Of a DNA stretch of 64,000 bases, positions 28,094 to 38,528 are shown piece after piece (position 1 is the stretch's first letter; each line of letters starts with the position of its first letter). The position numbers and the translations under genes are program-made. Source of the DNA: Mycolicibacterium parafortuitum (GTDB lineage Bacteria > Actinomycetota > Actinomycetes > Mycobacteriales > Mycobacteriaceae); contig NZ_MVID01000001.1 in NCBI RefSeq assembly GCF_002086815.1, positions 434,001 to 498,000 of the forward strand. Direction: 5' to 3'. A model generated the notes under the pieces. That model saw nothing but the letters and a program-made list of their open reading frames with translations, was not told the DNA's origin and ran no database searches.

Positions 28094-28794
28094 CGACAGA
28101 CCGGGCGCCCCTGCTCAAAGCGCTGGGGATCGACCTGTCCGAGGATCTGCTGACCATCGCGCTGACCCACCGCAGCTACTCCTACGAGAACGGCGGCGTG
28201 CCGACCAACGAACGGCTGGAGTTCCTCGGCGATTCGGTGCTCGGCCTGACGATCACCGAAGAGCTCTACCACCGTCACCCCGACCGCTCCGAGGGCGATC
28301 TGGCCAAGCTGCGGGCGAGCATCGTCAACACCCAGGCCCTGGCCGATGTCGGCCGCAACCTGTCCCCGGACGGGCTCGGCGCCTACCTGCTGCTCGGCAA
28401 GGGCGAGGAGAACTCCGGCGGGGCGGACAAGTCCAGCATCCTCGCCGACGGTGTCGAATCCCTGCTCGGCGCAATCTATCTCGAACACGGCGGGCCCGCG
28501 GCGCGCGAAGTCATCCTGCGTCTGTTCGCCGACCTGCTGGACACCGCGCCGACGCTGGGGGCCGGGCTGGACTGGAAGAGCAGCCTGCAGGAGCTGACCG
28601 CGTCGCTGGGGCTGGGTGCGCCGTCCTATCAGGTCACCTCGACCGGACCCGATCACGACAAGGAATTCACCGCCGTCGTGGTGGTCGGCGAGAAGGTCTA
28701 CGGCACGGGCGTCGGCCGCACCAAGAAGGAAGGCGAACTCAAGGCCGCCTCGGCCGCCTGGAACGCGCTGAAGTCCGCGCACCCGGATGCCTGA
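28090..28794 (+). CDS. rnc: Ribonuclease III
   Basis: Cleaves double-stranded RNA in rRNA and mRNA processing. 234 aa. The RNase III signature [14 protein letters not shown] and the second acidic site [13 protein letters not shown] form the N-terminal catalytic domain; the dsRNA-binding domain occupies the C-terminal third ([13 protein letters not shown]... [19 protein letters not shown]). GTG start. Coupled at both ends: 4-bp overlap with DUF177 and 8-bp overlap with mutM. Confidence 0.97.
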   Translation: MTTDRAPLLKALGIDLSEDLLTIALTHRSYSYENGGVPTNERLEFLGDSVLGLTITEELYHRHPDRSEGDLAKLRASIVNTQALADVGRNLSPDGLGAYLLLGKGEENSGGADKSSILADGVESLLGAIYLEHGGPAAREVILRLFADLLDTAPTLGAGLDWKSSLQELTASLGLGAPSYQVTSTGPDHDKEFTAVVVVGEKVYGTGVGRTKKEGELKAASAAWNALKSAHPDA

Positions 28795-29650
28795 ACTCCC
28801 CGAGGTCGAGGTCGTCCGCCGGGGCTTGGCCGCCCACGTCGTCGGCAGGACGATCACCGCGGTGCGGGTGCACCACCCACGGGCGGTGCGCCGGCACGAG
28901 GCGGGCCCTGCCGATCTGACGGCCCGGCTGCTCGACATGACGATCACCGGGACCGGGCGGCGGGGGAAGTATCTGTGGCTCACCGTCGGGGACGCGGCCG
29001 ATGAATCCGGTGCCGCGGTCGTCGTGCACCTCGGGATGAGTGGGCAGATGCTGCTCGGCGGCGTGCCGAACGAGAACCATCTGCGCATCGCGGTGCTGCT
29101 CGACGACGGTACGACGCTGAGCTTCGTCGACCAGCGGACCTTCGGCGGGTGGATGGTCGCCGATCTGGTGACCGTCGACGGCACCGATGTGCCCGTACCC
29201 GTCGCGCATATCGCCCGTGACCCGCTGGATCCGCTGTTCGACCGCGACGCCGTCGTGAAAGTGTTGCGCGGCAAGCATTCCGAGATCAAAAGGCAGCTGC
29301 TCGACCAGACCGTGGTGTCCGGGATCGGCAACATCTACGCCGACGAGGCGCTGTGGCGGGCGAAGGTCAACGGCGCCCGGCTGGCCTCGAAGCTGACGAG
29401 ACCGAAGCTGGCCGAACTGCTCGATGCCGCGGCCGCGGTGATGACCGATGCGCTCGGGCAGGGCGGCACGTCGTTCGACTCGCTGTATGTCAACGTCAAC
29501 GGCGAGTCCGGGTACTTCGACCGCTCGCTGGACGCGTACGGCCGCGAGGGTGAGCCGTGCCGGCGCTGCGGGGCGATCATGCGGCGCGACAAGTTCATGA
29601 ACCGCTCGTCGTTCTACTGCCCGCGCTGCCAACCCCGCCCCCGGGGCTGA
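28787..29650 (+). CDS. mutM: Formamidopyrimidine-DNA glycosylase (Fpg/MutM)
   Basis: Removes 8-oxoguanine and opens the abasic site. 287 aa. The mature N-terminus [13 protein letters not shown] supplies the catalytic Pro and Glu; [17 protein letters not shown] is the H2TH region; the C-terminal zinc finger reads [24 protein letters not shown]. Overlaps rnc by eight bases (ATGCCTGA), and the two are translationally coupled. The operon seems to end here, with a hairpin-forming repeat downstream. Confidence 0.97.
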   Translation: MPELPEVEVVRRGLAAHVVGRTITAVRVHHPRAVRRHEAGPADLTARLLDMTITGTGRRGKYLWLTVGDAADESGAAVVVHLGMSGQMLLGGVPNENHLRIAVLLDDGTTLSFVDQRTFGGWMVADLVTVDGTDVPVPVAHIARDPLDPLFDRDAVVKVLRGKHSEIKRQLLDQTVVSGIGNIYADEALWRAKVNGARLASKLTRPKLAELLDAAAAVMTDALGQGGTSFDSLYVNVNGESGYFDRSLDAYGREGEPCRRCGAIMRRDKFMNRSSFYCPRCQPRPRG

Positions 29651-29665
29651 TCGCCCGCCCGGCTT

Positions 29666-29729
29666 CGCCGAACTGGGATTCCTGGCTGTGATCGGCGCCG
29701 AAACCACGACCGGGAATCCCAGTTCGGCG
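29666..29729. repeat. 17-bp perfect inverted repeat after mutM
   Basis: CGCCGAACTGGGATTCC (29666-29682) and its exact reverse complement (29713-29729) flank a 30-base loop. Wobble and extra pairs on both sides lengthen the RNA stem to roughly 24 bp. It fills most of the 111-bp gap between mutM and the OsmC-like gene. It could be a terminator, an RNA processing site or a copy of a small dispersed palindromic repeat. Confidence 0.7.
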
Positions 29730-29761
29730 GGGCGCCGCGGCCAACGCTGTAGAAATAGGGC

Positions 29762-30178
29762 GTGACCGAACTGTGGGTGGAGCGCACCGGGGTGCGTCGC
29801 TATACGGGGCGCAGCTCGCGCGGCGCCGAAGTGCTGGTGGGCTCGGAGGACGTCGAGGGCGTCTTCACACCGGGTGAGCTGCTGAAGATCGCACTGGCCG
29901 CGTGCAGCGGGATGGCCAGCGATCAGCCGCTGCGCCGGCGCCTCGGCGACGACTACGACACCACGATCCGGGTGTCCGGGCCGCCCGACCGTGAGCACGA
30001 GGTCTACCCGCTGCTCGAAGAGGTGCTGGAGGCCGACCTGTCGGCGCTGTCCGACGACGAGAAGGCCCGGCTGCTCACCGTCGTCGAGCGGGCGATCGAC
30101 CAGGTGTGCACAGTGGGACGCACGTTGAAGCAGGGCACCAAAGTGACATTTGAGGTGAAAGACCTTGGGGGAAAGTGA
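29762..30178 (+). CDS. OsmC/Ohr-family peroxiredoxin-like protein
   Basis: 138 aa. Carries the two family cysteines in LAACSGMASD (C48) and AIDQVCTVGRTLKQG (C116), so it probably reduces organic hydroperoxides. Equivalent in position to Rv2923c. GTG start; TAGAAAT at 29750-29756 may be part of a -10 close to the start. The 3' end overlaps acyP by 14 bp. Confidence 0.88.
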   Translation: MTELWVERTGVRRYTGRSSRGAEVLVGSEDVEGVFTPGELLKIALAACSGMASDQPLRRRLGDDYDTTIRVSGPPDREHEVYPLLEEVLEADLSALSDDEKARLLTVVERAIDQVCTVGRTLKQGTKVTFEVKDLGGK

Positions 30179-30446
30179 CATCCGCCTGACCGCCTGGGTG
30201 CACGGCCACGTGCAGGGCGTCGGTTTCCGCTGGTGGACGCGGTCGCGGGCGCTCGAACTGGGCCTGACCGGCTATGCGGCCAACAAACCCGACGGCCGCG
30301 TCCAGGTGGTCGCGCAGGGCCCGCGGGAGGCGTGTGAACGCCTTCTCGCGCTGCTCACCGGCGGTGACACGCCCGGTCACGTCGACAAGGTGATCTCCGA
30401 CTGGTCCGAACCGTCCGACGCGCTCTCGGGCTTCACCGAGCGCTGA
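30165..30446 (+). CDS. acyP: Acylphosphatase
   Basis: Hydrolyses acyl phosphates; 93 aa, usual family size. Contains VHGHVQGVGFRWWTR (catalytic R22) and GLTGYAANKPDGRVQVVAQG (catalytic N40). The reading starts at a TTG inside the OsmC-like gene, aligning with the M. tuberculosis protein (Rv2922A) N-terminus. Only 26 bp separate it from smc. Confidence 0.94.
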   Translation: MGESDIRLTAWVHGHVQGVGFRWWTRSRALELGLTGYAANKPDGRVQVVAQGPREACERLLALLTGGDTPGHVDKVISDWSEPSDALSGFTER

Positions 30447-30472
30447 GCCCCGCGGCGGTAGGGTAACGCGTC

Positions 30473-33400
30473 ATGCATCTGAAGAGTCTGACGCTGAAGG
30501 GCTTCAAGTCCTTCGCCTCGCCGACGACTCTGCGCTTCGAGCCGGGCATCACGTGCGTCGTGGGCCCGAACGGGTCGGGGAAATCCAACGTCGTCGACGC
30601 GCTGACCTGGGTGATGGGCGAACAGGGTGCCAAGACCCTGCGCGGCGGCAAGATGGAGGACGTCATCTTCGCCGGGACGTCCTCGCGGGCCCCGCTGGGC
30701 CGCGCCGAGGTGACGCTGACCATCGACAACTCCGACAACGCGCTGCCGATCGAGTACTCCGAGGTGTCCATCACCCGCCGGATGTTCCGCGACGGCGCCG
30801 GTGAGTACGAAATCAACGGCAGCCGTTGTCGTTTGGCCGATGTCCAGGAGCTGCTCAGCGACTCCGGCATCGGCCGCGAGATGCACGTGATCGTCGGCCA
30901 GGGCAAGCTGTCGGAGATCCTGGAATCTCGGCCCGAGGACCGGCGTGCGTTCATCGAGGAGGCCGCAGGCGTCCTCAAACACCGGAAGCGCAAAGAGAAG
31001 GCCGTCCGCAAGCTCGACTCGATGGCCGCCAACCTGGCCCGACTGACCGACCTGACCACCGAGCTGCGCCGCCAGCTCAAACCGCTGGGCCGCCAGGCCG
31101 AGATGGCCAGGCGCGCCCAGACCATCCAGGCCGACCTGCGGGACGCCCGGTTGCGGCTGGCGGCCGACGACCTGGTCACCCGCAAGGCCGAGTTCGACAA
31201 CACCAACCACGCCGAGACGACGCTGCGCAGGGAACACGAGGAGCTCACTGAGCGGCTGGAGATCAGGGCCGCCGAACTCGACGAGCACGAGCGCGCGGTC
31301 GGCGAGCTCAGCGAGCGCGCCGATGCGGCCCAGCAGCGCTGGTTCCGGCTCTCGGCGCTGGCCGAACGCGTCGGCGCGACGGTGCGGATCGCCACCGAGC
31401 GTGCCCAGCACCTCGACGCCGAGCCGGATTTCTCGGCCGGACCCGATCCCGACGAGCTCGAAGCGCAGGCCGACGCGGTCGCCGAGCAGGAAGAGCAGCT
31501 GCTCGAAGAGCTCGCCGAATCCCAGGCACGGCTGGAGTCCGCGCGTGCCGAGCTCTCCGAACGCGAGCAGGTCGCCGCGGAGGCCGAACGCGCGCACATG
31601 GCCGCGGCCCGCGCCGAGGCCGACCGGCGCGAGGGGCTGGCCCGGCTGTCCGGTCAGGTCGACACGATGCGCACCCGCGTCGAGTCCGCCGACGAGACGC
31701 TGGCCCGGCTGACCGCGGGCATCGACGACGCCGCGGCCCGCGCGCAGCAGACCCAGGCCGAGTTCGAGACCGTGCAGGGCCGGGTGGCCGAGCTCGACGC
31801 CGGCGAGGTCGGGCTCGACGAGCAGCACGACCGCAGCGTGACCGCGCTGCGACTGGCCGACGAGCGCGTCGCCGAACTGCAGGCCGCGGAGCGCGCCGCC
31901 GAGCGGCAGGTCGCGTCGCTGCAGGCCCGCATCGATGCCCTGTCGGTGGGCCTGGACCGCCGCGACGGTGCCGCGTGGCTGCAGCAGAACCACAGTGGCG
32001 CAGGACTATTGGGCTCCATCGCGAACCTGGTGAAGGTGCGGCCCGGCCACGAGGCGGCGATCGCCGCGGTGCTGGGGGCGGCCGCCGATGCGCTGGCCGC
32101 CGAGGACTCGACCGCGGCCCGCGCCGCCGTCGCCGCGCTCAAGGAATCCGACGGTGGCCGCGCGGCGCTGGTACTCGGCGACTGGCCGGCCCAGGAGCCG
32201 GTGGCCGGACAGCTCCCCGCCGGTGCGGCGTGGGCGGTGGAACTGGCCGAGCCCGCCGCCCGGGTACACGGCGCGGTGACAGCGATGCTCGCGGGCGTCG
32301 CGGTGGTCGCCGACCTGGCTGCTGCGCTGGATCTCGTTGCGGCGCAACCTCATCTGCGTGCCGTGACCGCTGACGGCGACTTGGTCGGCGCCGGCTGGGT
32401 CAGCGGCGGGTCCGACCGCAAACCCAGCACGCTGGAGATCCAGTCCGAGGTCGACAAGGCCCGCGCCGAGCTCACCCGCGCCGAACGCCAGGTCGGCGAA
32501 CTGTCCGCGGCGCTGTCCGGCGCACTGGACGAACAGGCCGCCCGTCAGGACGCCGCCGAACAGGCGCTGGCCGCACTCAACGAATCCGATGCCGCGATCT
32601 CGTCGATCTACGAGCAGCTGGGCCGCCTCGGTCAGGATGCGCGCGCGGCCGACGACGAATGGCAGCGACTGATCCGGCAGCGCGACGAGATGGAGGCCGC
32701 GCGCAACCGCACGGTCGCCGAGCTCGCCGAGCTCGAACAGCGGCTGCATCTGGCCCAGCAGGAGCCGATGTTCGACGTCGAGGTCGTCGACCGTTCGGAG
32801 TCGACGGCCGCCGCCGAGGCCGCGCGGGCCGCGGAGGTGGAAGCACGGCTGGCGGTGCGCACCGCCGAGGAACGCGCCAATGCCGTTCGCGGACGGGCAG
32901 ATTCGCTGCGCCGCGCCGCTGTGGCCGAACGGGAGGCGCGGGCCAGGGCGCTGCGCGCCCGGGAGGCGCGGGTACACGCCGCCGCGGTCGCCGCCGCCGT
33001 CGCCGACGCCGGTCGGCTGGTCGCCCAGCGCCTTGCGGCGGCGGTCGAGGTCGCATCGCGGGTGCGCGACGAGGTCGCCGCCGAGCGGCAGGTCCGCGCC
33101 GGTGCGCTGACGAAGACACGCGAAGAGGTCAACGAACTGACCACGCGGATCACCGCGCTGACCGACGCGCTGCACCGTGACGAGGTGGCCAAAGCGCAAG
33201 CGGCCCTTCGTATCGAGCAGCTCGAAGAACAGGTGCTCGAGCAGTTCGGCATGGCGGCCGACGACCTGGTCGCCGAATACGGTCCCGACGTCGCGTTGCC
33301 GCCGTCGGAGCTGGAGATGGCCGAGTACGAGCAGGCCAAGGAGCGCGGCGAGCATGTCACCGCACCGGCGCCGATGCCGTATGACCGGCCGACCCAGGAA

Positions 33401-34057
33401 CGCCGGGCCAAGCGCGCGGAGAAGGAGCTCAAGGAACTCGGCCGGGTGAATCCGCTTGCGCTGGAAGAGTTCGCCGCGCTGGAAGAGCGCTACAACTTCC
33501 TGTCGACCCAGCTCGAGGACGTCAAGGCCGCCCGCAAGGATCTGCTCGACGTGATCGCCGACGTCGACACCCGGATCCTGCAGGTGTTCACCGAGGCCTA
33601 CATGGACGTGGAGCGCGAGTTCACCCAGGTGTTCTCCACGCTGTTCCCCGGCGGTGAGGGCCGGCTGCTGCTGACCAACCCCGCCGACATGCTGACCACG
33701 GGCATCGAGGTCGAGGCCCGTCCGCCGGGCAAGAAGATCAAGCGGCTCTCCCTGCTCTCGGGCGGCGAGAAGTCGCTGACCGCGGTGGCCATGCTGGTCG
33801 CGATCTTCCGGGCCCGCCCCTCTCCGTTCTACGTGATGGACGAGGTCGAGGCGGCGCTCGACGATGTGAACCTGCGCCGGTTGATCAGCCTGTTCGAGCA
33901 GCTGCGGGAACGCTCCCAGCTGATCGTGATCACCCATCAGAAGCCGACGATGGAGGTCGCCGACGCGCTGTACGGCGTCACCATGCAGGGCGACGGCATC
34001 ACCACGGTGATCTCGCAGCGGATGCGGGGTCAGGAACTGGTCGCCAGCTCGTCCTGA
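30473..34057 (+). CDS. smc: Chromosome partition protein Smc
   Basis: Structural-maintenance-of-chromosomes ATPase that organises and segregates DNA. 1194 aa: head with Walker A GPNGSGKS (31-38), long coiled coils, a central hinge (about 500-640; [24 protein letters not shown]), second coil, then [10 protein letters not shown] signature and Walker [14 protein letters not shown] near the C-terminus. TAGGGT at 30459-30464 lies eight bases before the ATG, a possible near-leaderless promoter. It is convergent with an inserted fni gene rather than leading straight into ftsY. Confidence 0.98.
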   Translation: MHLKSLTLKGFKSFASPTTLRFEPGITCVVGPNGSGKSNVVDALTWVMGEQGAKTLRGGKMEDVIFAGTSSRAPLGRAEVTLTIDNSDNALPIEYSEVSITRRMFRDGAGEYEINGSRCRLADVQELLSDSGIGREMHVIVGQGKLSEILESRPEDRRAFIEEAAGVLKHRKRKEKAVRKLDSMAANLARLTDLTTELRRQLKPLGRQAEMARRAQTIQADLRDARLRLAADDLVTRKAEFDNTNHAETTLRREHEELTERLEIRAAELDEHERAVGELSERADAAQQRWFRLSALAERVGATVRIATERAQHLDAEPDFSAGPDPDELEAQADAVAEQEEQLLEELAESQARLESARAELSEREQVAAEAERAHMAAARAEADRREGLARLSGQVDTMRTRVESADETLARLTAGIDDAAARAQQTQAEFETVQGRVAELDAGEVGLDEQHDRSVTALRLADERVAELQAAERAAERQVASLQARIDALSVGLDRRDGAAWLQQNHSGAGLLGSIANLVKVRPGHEAAIAAVLGAAADALAAEDSTAARAAVAALKESDGGRAALVLGDWPAQEPVAGQLPAGAAWAVELAEPAARVHGAVTAMLAGVAVVADLAAALDLVAAQPHLRAVTADGDLVGAGWVSGGSDRKPSTLEIQSEVDKARAELTRAERQVGELSAALSGALDEQAARQDAAEQALAALNESDAAISSIYEQLGRLGQDARAADDEWQRLIRQRDEMEAARNRTVAELAELEQRLHLAQQEPMFDVEVVDRSESTAAAEAARAAEVEARLAVRTAEERANAVRGRADSLRRAAVAEREARARALRAREARVHAAAVAAAVADAGRLVAQRLAAAVEVASRVRDEVAAERQVRAGALTKTREEVNELTTRITALTDALHRDEVAKAQAALRIEQLEEQVLEQFGMAADDLVAEYGPDVALPPSELEMAEYEQAKERGEHVTAPAPMPYDRPTQERRAKRAEKELKELGRVNPLALEEFAALEERYNFLSTQLEDVKAARKDLLDVIADVDTRILQVFTEAYMDVEREFTQVFSTLFPGGEGRLLLTNPADMLTTGIEVEARPPGKKIKRLSLLSGGEKSLTAVAMLVAIFRARPSPFYVMDEVEAALDDVNLRRLISLFEQLRERSQLIVITHQKPTMEVADALYGVTMQGDGITTVISQRMRGQELVASSS

Positions 34058-34063
34058 CGGCTC

Positions 34064-35092
34064 TCAGCCGAGCTCGGTGACGCCGCGCTCGCGCAGCGCG
34101 GCCAGGTCGGCGGCGCCGGACCCGTGCAGGCATACGAGCAGCTCGTCGATGAACCGTTCCAGCCAATCCACCACCGCGTCAACGGATTCCACGGCAGGGG
34201 CGAGCAGCGGCCGGGCGACCGCGACCACCTCGGCGCCCATCGCGAGGGCCTTCGCGGCGTCCATCCCGGTGCGGATGCCGCCCGAGGCGACCAGCGGGAC
34301 ACCGGGCAGTACCCGGCGCACCTCGGTCAGCGCCTGCGCGGTCGGGATGCCCCACTCGGCGAGCGCCGGGTAGCGCACCTCGCCGTAGCGCACGAACTGT
34401 TCGATGCGCGCCCATGACGTCCCGCCCGCACCGGCGACGTCGACGGCCGCGACGGGGCAGTCGACGAGTTGGGCGGCGGCGGCCGCACCGATGCCGTGGC
34501 CGACCTCTTTGAGCATGACCGGATACCCGATCGATTCGACCACCCCGCGCAGCCGGGCCATCGACCCCGAGAAGTCGGTGTCACCGTGGTGCTGCATCGC
34601 CTCCTGCAGCGGGTTGGTGTGCACGGCGAGCCCGTTGGCGCCGACGCGGTCCAGCACCGCCGCCAGCGCCGGCAGCATCGTCGGCTGCACCTGGGCCAGC
34701 CCGATGTTGCCGATCACCAGGATGTCGGGCGCGACCCCGCGCACGTCGAAGCTCTTCGCCGCGACCGCATCGTCGATCATCACCCGCTGTGACCCCAGCA
34801 TCATCCCGACGCCGAGCCGCTGCGCAGCCGCCGCGAGGTTGCGGTTGATGGTCCCCGACAGTTCGGCGCCGCCGGTCATCGCGCCGATCAGCACCGGTGC
34901 GCGAAGTCGGGCGCCGAAGAACTCGGTGCCGAGGTCGACGGTGCCGAGGTCGGTCTGGGTCAGCGCGTTGTAGGGCAGCTGGTAGCGCTCCAGCCCGGTC
35001 GTCACGGTCTGGTAGTCGACGGGCTCGGTCAGGCAGACGTCGATGTGGCGGCGCTTGCGATGCTGCAGGGCTGATGCGGGGTCGGGCGTCAC
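34064..35092 (-). CDS. fni: Type 2 isopentenyl-diphosphate delta-isomerase
   Basis: FMN-dependent interconversion of IPP and DMAPP. 342 aa. Begins with the family's [10 protein letters not shown], followed by [58 protein letters not shown] and the C-terminal [20 protein letters not shown] phosphate-binding loop. Reads against smc and ftsY, which are neighbours in M. tuberculosis, so it appears to be an insertion. M. tuberculosis has a type 1 enzyme instead. GTG start; 28 bp from the divergent ftsY. Confidence 0.95.
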   Translation of the reverse strand: MTPDPASALQHRKRRHIDVCLTEPVDYQTVTTGLERYQLPYNALTQTDLGTVDLGTEFFGARLRAPVLIGAMTGGAELSGTINRNLAAAAQRLGVGMMLGSQRVMIDDAVAAKSFDVRGVAPDILVIGNIGLAQVQPTMLPALAAVLDRVGANGLAVHTNPLQEAMQHHGDTDFSGSMARLRGVVESIGYPVMLKEVGHGIGAAAAAQLVDCPVAAVDVAGAGGTSWARIEQFVRYGEVRYPALAEWGIPTAQALTEVRRVLPGVPLVASGGIRTGMDAAKALAMGAEVVAVARPLLAPAVESVDAVVDWLERFIDELLVCLHGSGAADLAALRERGVTELG

Positions 35093-35108
35093 CGGTTATG
35101 TCCCCTGA

Positions 35109-35114
35109 GACAAT
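35109..35114 (+). promoter_or_regulatory. Possible -10 (GACAAT) six bases before ftsY
   Basis: GACAAT ends six bases before the ftsY GTG, in the 28-bp gap shared with divergent fni. It departs from TANNNT at the first base but resembles the CACAAT elements before rpsP and rplS in this window. Tentative. Confidence 0.35.
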
Positions 35115-35120
35115 GGCACG

Positions 35121-36536
35121 GTGAGTGAAGGTCTCTGGATCGCGATCGCGGTCATCGCCGTTCTGCTGGTAGTCGCGCTCGTCGTCGGTCTGGTGCGGTA
35201 CCGCCGCCGCCAGATCAAGCTGTCGGCTCCAGACACTGCCACTCCCGTCGATCGGTCGGGCGGCTATACCGCCTCGTCAAGTATCACGTTCTCGCAGTCG
35301 GCTCCGCCTGAAGCCACGCCCAAAGCCCCGCCCAAGGCGCCGGCGCCGCCGAAGGCGCCCGAACGGATCGACACCACCGGCTTACCCGCCGTCGGCGATG
35401 ATGCCACCATTCCGCGCGATGCGCCGAAACGTCCGATCGCCGACGTCAGGCTCCCCGAGCCCCCTGTCGAGGACCGCACTCCGGCGCCGCCCGTCGAGCG
35501 CCCGGCCCCGCCCGCCGAGCCGACGCCCGAGCCCGAGCCCGAGCCCGCACTCGAACCCGAGCCAGAGCCCGAACCCGTCGCCGCGGCGCCCGCGGCCCCC
35601 GACCTGGACAGCATCGCCCCGACCGAGGGGCGCCTGGACCGGCTGCGCGGCCGGCTGGCCAAATCCCAGAACACCCTCGGGCGCAGCATGCTGGGCCTCA
35701 TCGGCGGGGGCGACCTCGACGAGGATTCCTGGGAGGAGGTCGAGGACACGCTGCTGATCGCCGACCTCGGCCCCGTCGTCACCGAATCGGTGATCGCCGC
35801 GCTGCGCGAGAAGATGGCCAGCAGCCGGGTGCGCACCGAAGCCGATGCCCGCGCCGTGCTGCGTGAGGTGCTGATCTCCGAGCTGCATCCCGACCTCGAC
35901 CGCTCGATCAGGGCGCTGCCGCACGCCGACAAGCCGTCGGTACTGCTGGTGGTCGGCGTCAACGGCACCGGCAAGACGACCACCGTCGGCAAGCTCGCCC
36001 GCGTACTCGTCGCCGACGGGCGGCGGGTGGTGCTCGGCGCGGCGGACACCTTCCGCGCCGCGGCGGCCGATCAGTTGCAGTCGTGGGCCTCGCGCGTCGG
36101 CGCGCAGGTGGTGCGTGGACCCGAGGGCGCCGACCCCGCGTCGGTGGCGTTCGACGCGGTCGACAAGGGCATCGCCGACGGCGCCGACGTCGTGGTCATC
36201 GACACCGCGGGCCGGCTGCACACCAAGACCGGCCTGATGGACGAACTCGGCAAGGTCAAGCGGGTCGTCGCCAAGCGCGCCGAAGTCGACGAGGTGCTGC
36301 TGGTGCTGGACGCGACGATCGGGCAGAACAGCCTGCCGCAGGCCCGGGTGTTCGCCGACGCGGTGCACATCACCGGCGTGGTTCTGACGAAGCTGGACGG
36401 GACGGCCAAGGGCGGCATCGTGTTCCGCGTCCAACAGGAACTCGGGGTGCCCGTCAAGCTGGTCGGGCTCGGTGAGGGCCCCGACGATCTGGCGCCGTTC
36501 GAGCCCGCCGCGTTCGTCGACGCATTGCTCGGCTGA
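35121..36536 (+). CDS. ftsY: Signal recognition particle receptor FtsY
   Basis: GTPase that docks SRP-ribosome complexes at the membrane. 471 aa: an N-terminal TM anchor (LWIAIAVIAVLLVVALVVGLV), a proline/glutamate-rich linker (about 55-155) with EPEPEP-type runs, then the NG domain with GVNGTGKTTTVGKLA, DTFRAAAADQL, DTAGRLHTKTGLMDELGK and TKLDGTAKGG. A true TM anchor is an actinobacterial trait. GTG start with GACAAT just upstream. Confidence 0.97.
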   Translation: MSEGLWIAIAVIAVLLVVALVVGLVRYRRRQIKLSAPDTATPVDRSGGYTASSSITFSQSAPPEATPKAPPKAPAPPKAPERIDTTGLPAVGDDATIPRDAPKRPIADVRLPEPPVEDRTPAPPVERPAPPAEPTPEPEPEPALEPEPEPEPVAAAPAAPDLDSIAPTEGRLDRLRGRLAKSQNTLGRSMLGLIGGGDLDEDSWEEVEDTLLIADLGPVVTESVIAALREKMASSRVRTEADARAVLREVLISELHPDLDRSIRALPHADKPSVLLVVGVNGTGKTTTVGKLARVLVADGRRVVLGAADTFRAAAADQLQSWASRVGAQVVRGPEGADPASVAFDAVDKGIADGADVVVIDTAGRLHTKTGLMDELGKVKRVVAKRAEVDEVLLVLDATIGQNSLPQARVFADAVHITGVVLTKLDGTAKGGIVFRVQQELGVPVKLVGLGEGPDDLAPFEPAAFVDALLG

Positions 36537-36585
36537 GGCCCGAATCGCGGTGAACGGCACGGTGTTTTTGCTGGTCGGCGACGGC

Positions 36586-36601
36586 GAAACACGAGCGTAA
36601 C
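36586..36601 (+). promoter_or_regulatory. GlnR half-box upstream of amt
   Basis: GAAAC, six bases, GTAAC: half of the actinobacterial GlnR consensus (GaAAC-n6-GtnAC), with the AC-n9-AC spacing. It lies 17 bp upstream of the full box and 122 bp before the amt start. Confidence 0.5.
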
Positions 36602-36617
36602 GACATCCGCGTGTCCG

Positions 36618-36655
36618 TTCACACCGGCGAAACACAACAGAATCACAGGTGAAAC
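36618..36655 (+). promoter_or_regulatory. Four-part GlnR-type operator upstream of amt-glnB-glnD
   Basis: TTCAC-n6-GAAAC-n6-GAATC-n6-GAAAC, in exact register with the actinobacterial GlnR consensus gTnAC-n6-GaAAC-n6-GtnAC-n6-GaAAC. The deviations are the first base of part 1 and the AC of part 3. GlnR activates ammonium uptake under nitrogen limitation in mycobacteria, which fits the amt-glnB-glnD genes downstream. Confidence 0.7.
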
Positions 36656-36679
36656 GCTCGCAAAAGAGTCTCTTCGGGA

Positions 36680-36697
36680 GGCCGATCATGATCGGCC
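36680..36697. promoter_or_regulatory. 18-bp perfect palindrome in the amt leader
   Basis: GGCCGATCATGATCGGCC is a perfect palindrome between the GlnR box and the amt ribosome binding site (AAGGAGG, 36705-36711). It could be a repressor site or a leader hairpin close to the start codon. Confidence 0.5.
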
Positions 36698-36722
36698 GCC
36701 ATCCCAAGGAGGTTCACACAAA

Positions 36723-38075
36723 GTGCTTTTAGCCTTGCCAGACGAAGCGTTTCTGCCGTTCGGGCCTGACGGCCTGAGCGCAGGAGATACGGCGTGGGTG
36801 CTCACGTCGGCGGCGCTGGTGTTGCTCATGACACCGGGCCTGGCGTTCTTCTACGGTGGTTTGTCCCGTCAGAAGTCCGTCCTCAACATGATGATGATGT
36901 CGTTCGGCACGATGGGTGTCGTCAGCGTCATCTACGTGCTCTGGGGTTACTCGATGTCGTTCGCCTCCGGTCACACCGGTGAGAGCGACTTCTTCGGAGT
37001 CTTCGACAACCCGTTCTCGCTGTTCGGTCTCAGTCAACTGACCGAGGTCCGCGAGATCGACGGGGTCGACACCTTCGTCTCCGGCGGGTTCGGCACGGTG
37101 CCGGCCATCGTCTGGGTGGCCTTCCAGCTGACCTTCGCGGTCATCACCGTCGCGCTGATCAGCGGCGCGGTGGCCGAGCGCATGAAGTTCGGCACCTGGC
37201 TGGTGTTCGGCGGCATCTGGGTCACGCTGGTGTACTTCCCCCTGGCACACATGGTTTGGGGCGGCGGCCTGCTGTCGGGTTCCGAGAGTGGAATCGCGGC
37301 AAAGATTTTCGGTGTCGACGATGAGGGTGTGGCGAACGTGTCGCCGATCGACTTCGCCGGTGGCACCGTGGTCCACATCAACGCCGGTATGGCGGCGCTG
37401 GTGCTGGCGATCCTGCTCGGCAAGCGCGCCGGCTTCGGCAAGACCCCGTACCGCCCGCACAACATCCCGTTCGTGATGCTGGGTGCTGCGCTGCTGTGGT
37501 TCGGCTGGTTCGGCTTCAACGTCGGCTCCGAGGGCGCCGCGGACATGCTCGCCGGCTCGGTGTGGGTCAACACCACCGCCGCGACGGCCGCCGCGATGCT
37601 CGGCTGGCTTCTGGTGGAGCGCATCCGCGACGGTCACGCCACCAGCGTCGGTGCCGCCTCCGGTATCGTCGCCGGCCTGGTCGCGATCACCCCGGCCTGC
37701 GGGTCGCTGAGTGCGATCGGCTCGTTGATCCTCGGTGCGGTCGCGGGTGTGCTGTCCGCGCTTGCCATCGCGCTGAAGTACAAGTTCGGTTACGACGATT
37801 CGCTCGACGTCGTCGGCGTGCACCTGGTCGCCGGTCTGTGGGGCACCGTGGGCATCGGCTTCCTGGCTCTGGAGACCGGTCTGTTCTACGGCGGCGGCTT
37901 CCAGCAGTTGGTGGTCCAGATCGTCATCGCGGTGGTTGCCGTAGTGTTCACCGCAGTCATGACCGCCATCATCGCCTTCATCGTCAAGCCTCTGGGTTGG
38001 CGAGTGTCCAAGGAGGACGAGGACACTGGCATCGATGAGACCGAACACGCCGAAACGGCTTACGAGCTCGCCTGA
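36723..38075 (+). CDS. amt: Ammonium transporter Amt
   Basis: Trimeric NH4+/NH3 channel, 450 aa with about eleven TM helices. Typical stretches are WVLTSAALVLLMTPGLAFFYGG, PLAHMVWGGG, DFAGGTVVHINAGMAALVLA (a twin-His region), FGWFGFNVGS and GVHLVAGLWGTVGIG. A cytoplasmic C-terminal tail (WRVSKEDEDTGIDETEHAETAYELA) could meet PII. GTG start, SD AAGGAGG eleven bases upstream, in a 186-bp regulatory gap. glnB follows after 33 bp. Confidence 0.97.
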   Translation: MLLALPDEAFLPFGPDGLSAGDTAWVLTSAALVLLMTPGLAFFYGGLSRQKSVLNMMMMSFGTMGVVSVIYVLWGYSMSFASGHTGESDFFGVFDNPFSLFGLSQLTEVREIDGVDTFVSGGFGTVPAIVWVAFQLTFAVITVALISGAVAERMKFGTWLVFGGIWVTLVYFPLAHMVWGGGLLSGSESGIAAKIFGVDDEGVANVSPIDFAGGTVVHINAGMAALVLAILLGKRAGFGKTPYRPHNIPFVMLGAALLWFGWFGFNVGSEGAADMLAGSVWVNTTAATAAAMLGWLLVERIRDGHATSVGAASGIVAGLVAITPACGSLSAIGSLILGAVAGVLSALAIALKYKFGYDDSLDVVGVHLVAGLWGTVGIGFLALETGLFYGGGFQQLVVQIVIAVVAVVFTAVMTAIIAFIVKPLGWRVSKEDEDTGIDETEHAETAYELA

Positions 38076-38447
<372 letters not shown>

Positions 38448-38528
38448 TCCGTATCGAGGAATGAGAGGTCGTCTCCCGGCGGTTGCGTCGTGTGAGTACT
38501 GGATCGTCAAGTGCCGGGAGGACAACTC

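Noticed and set aside
28739..30181. 480-codon minus-strand frame over mutM and the OsmC-like gene
   Set aside because: Crosses an intergenic inverted repeat and has no family similarity I can see.
32006..33937. 643-codon minus-strand frame within smc
   Set aside because: Antisense to a coiled-coil gene; repeats of L/G/R reflect the smc codon pattern.
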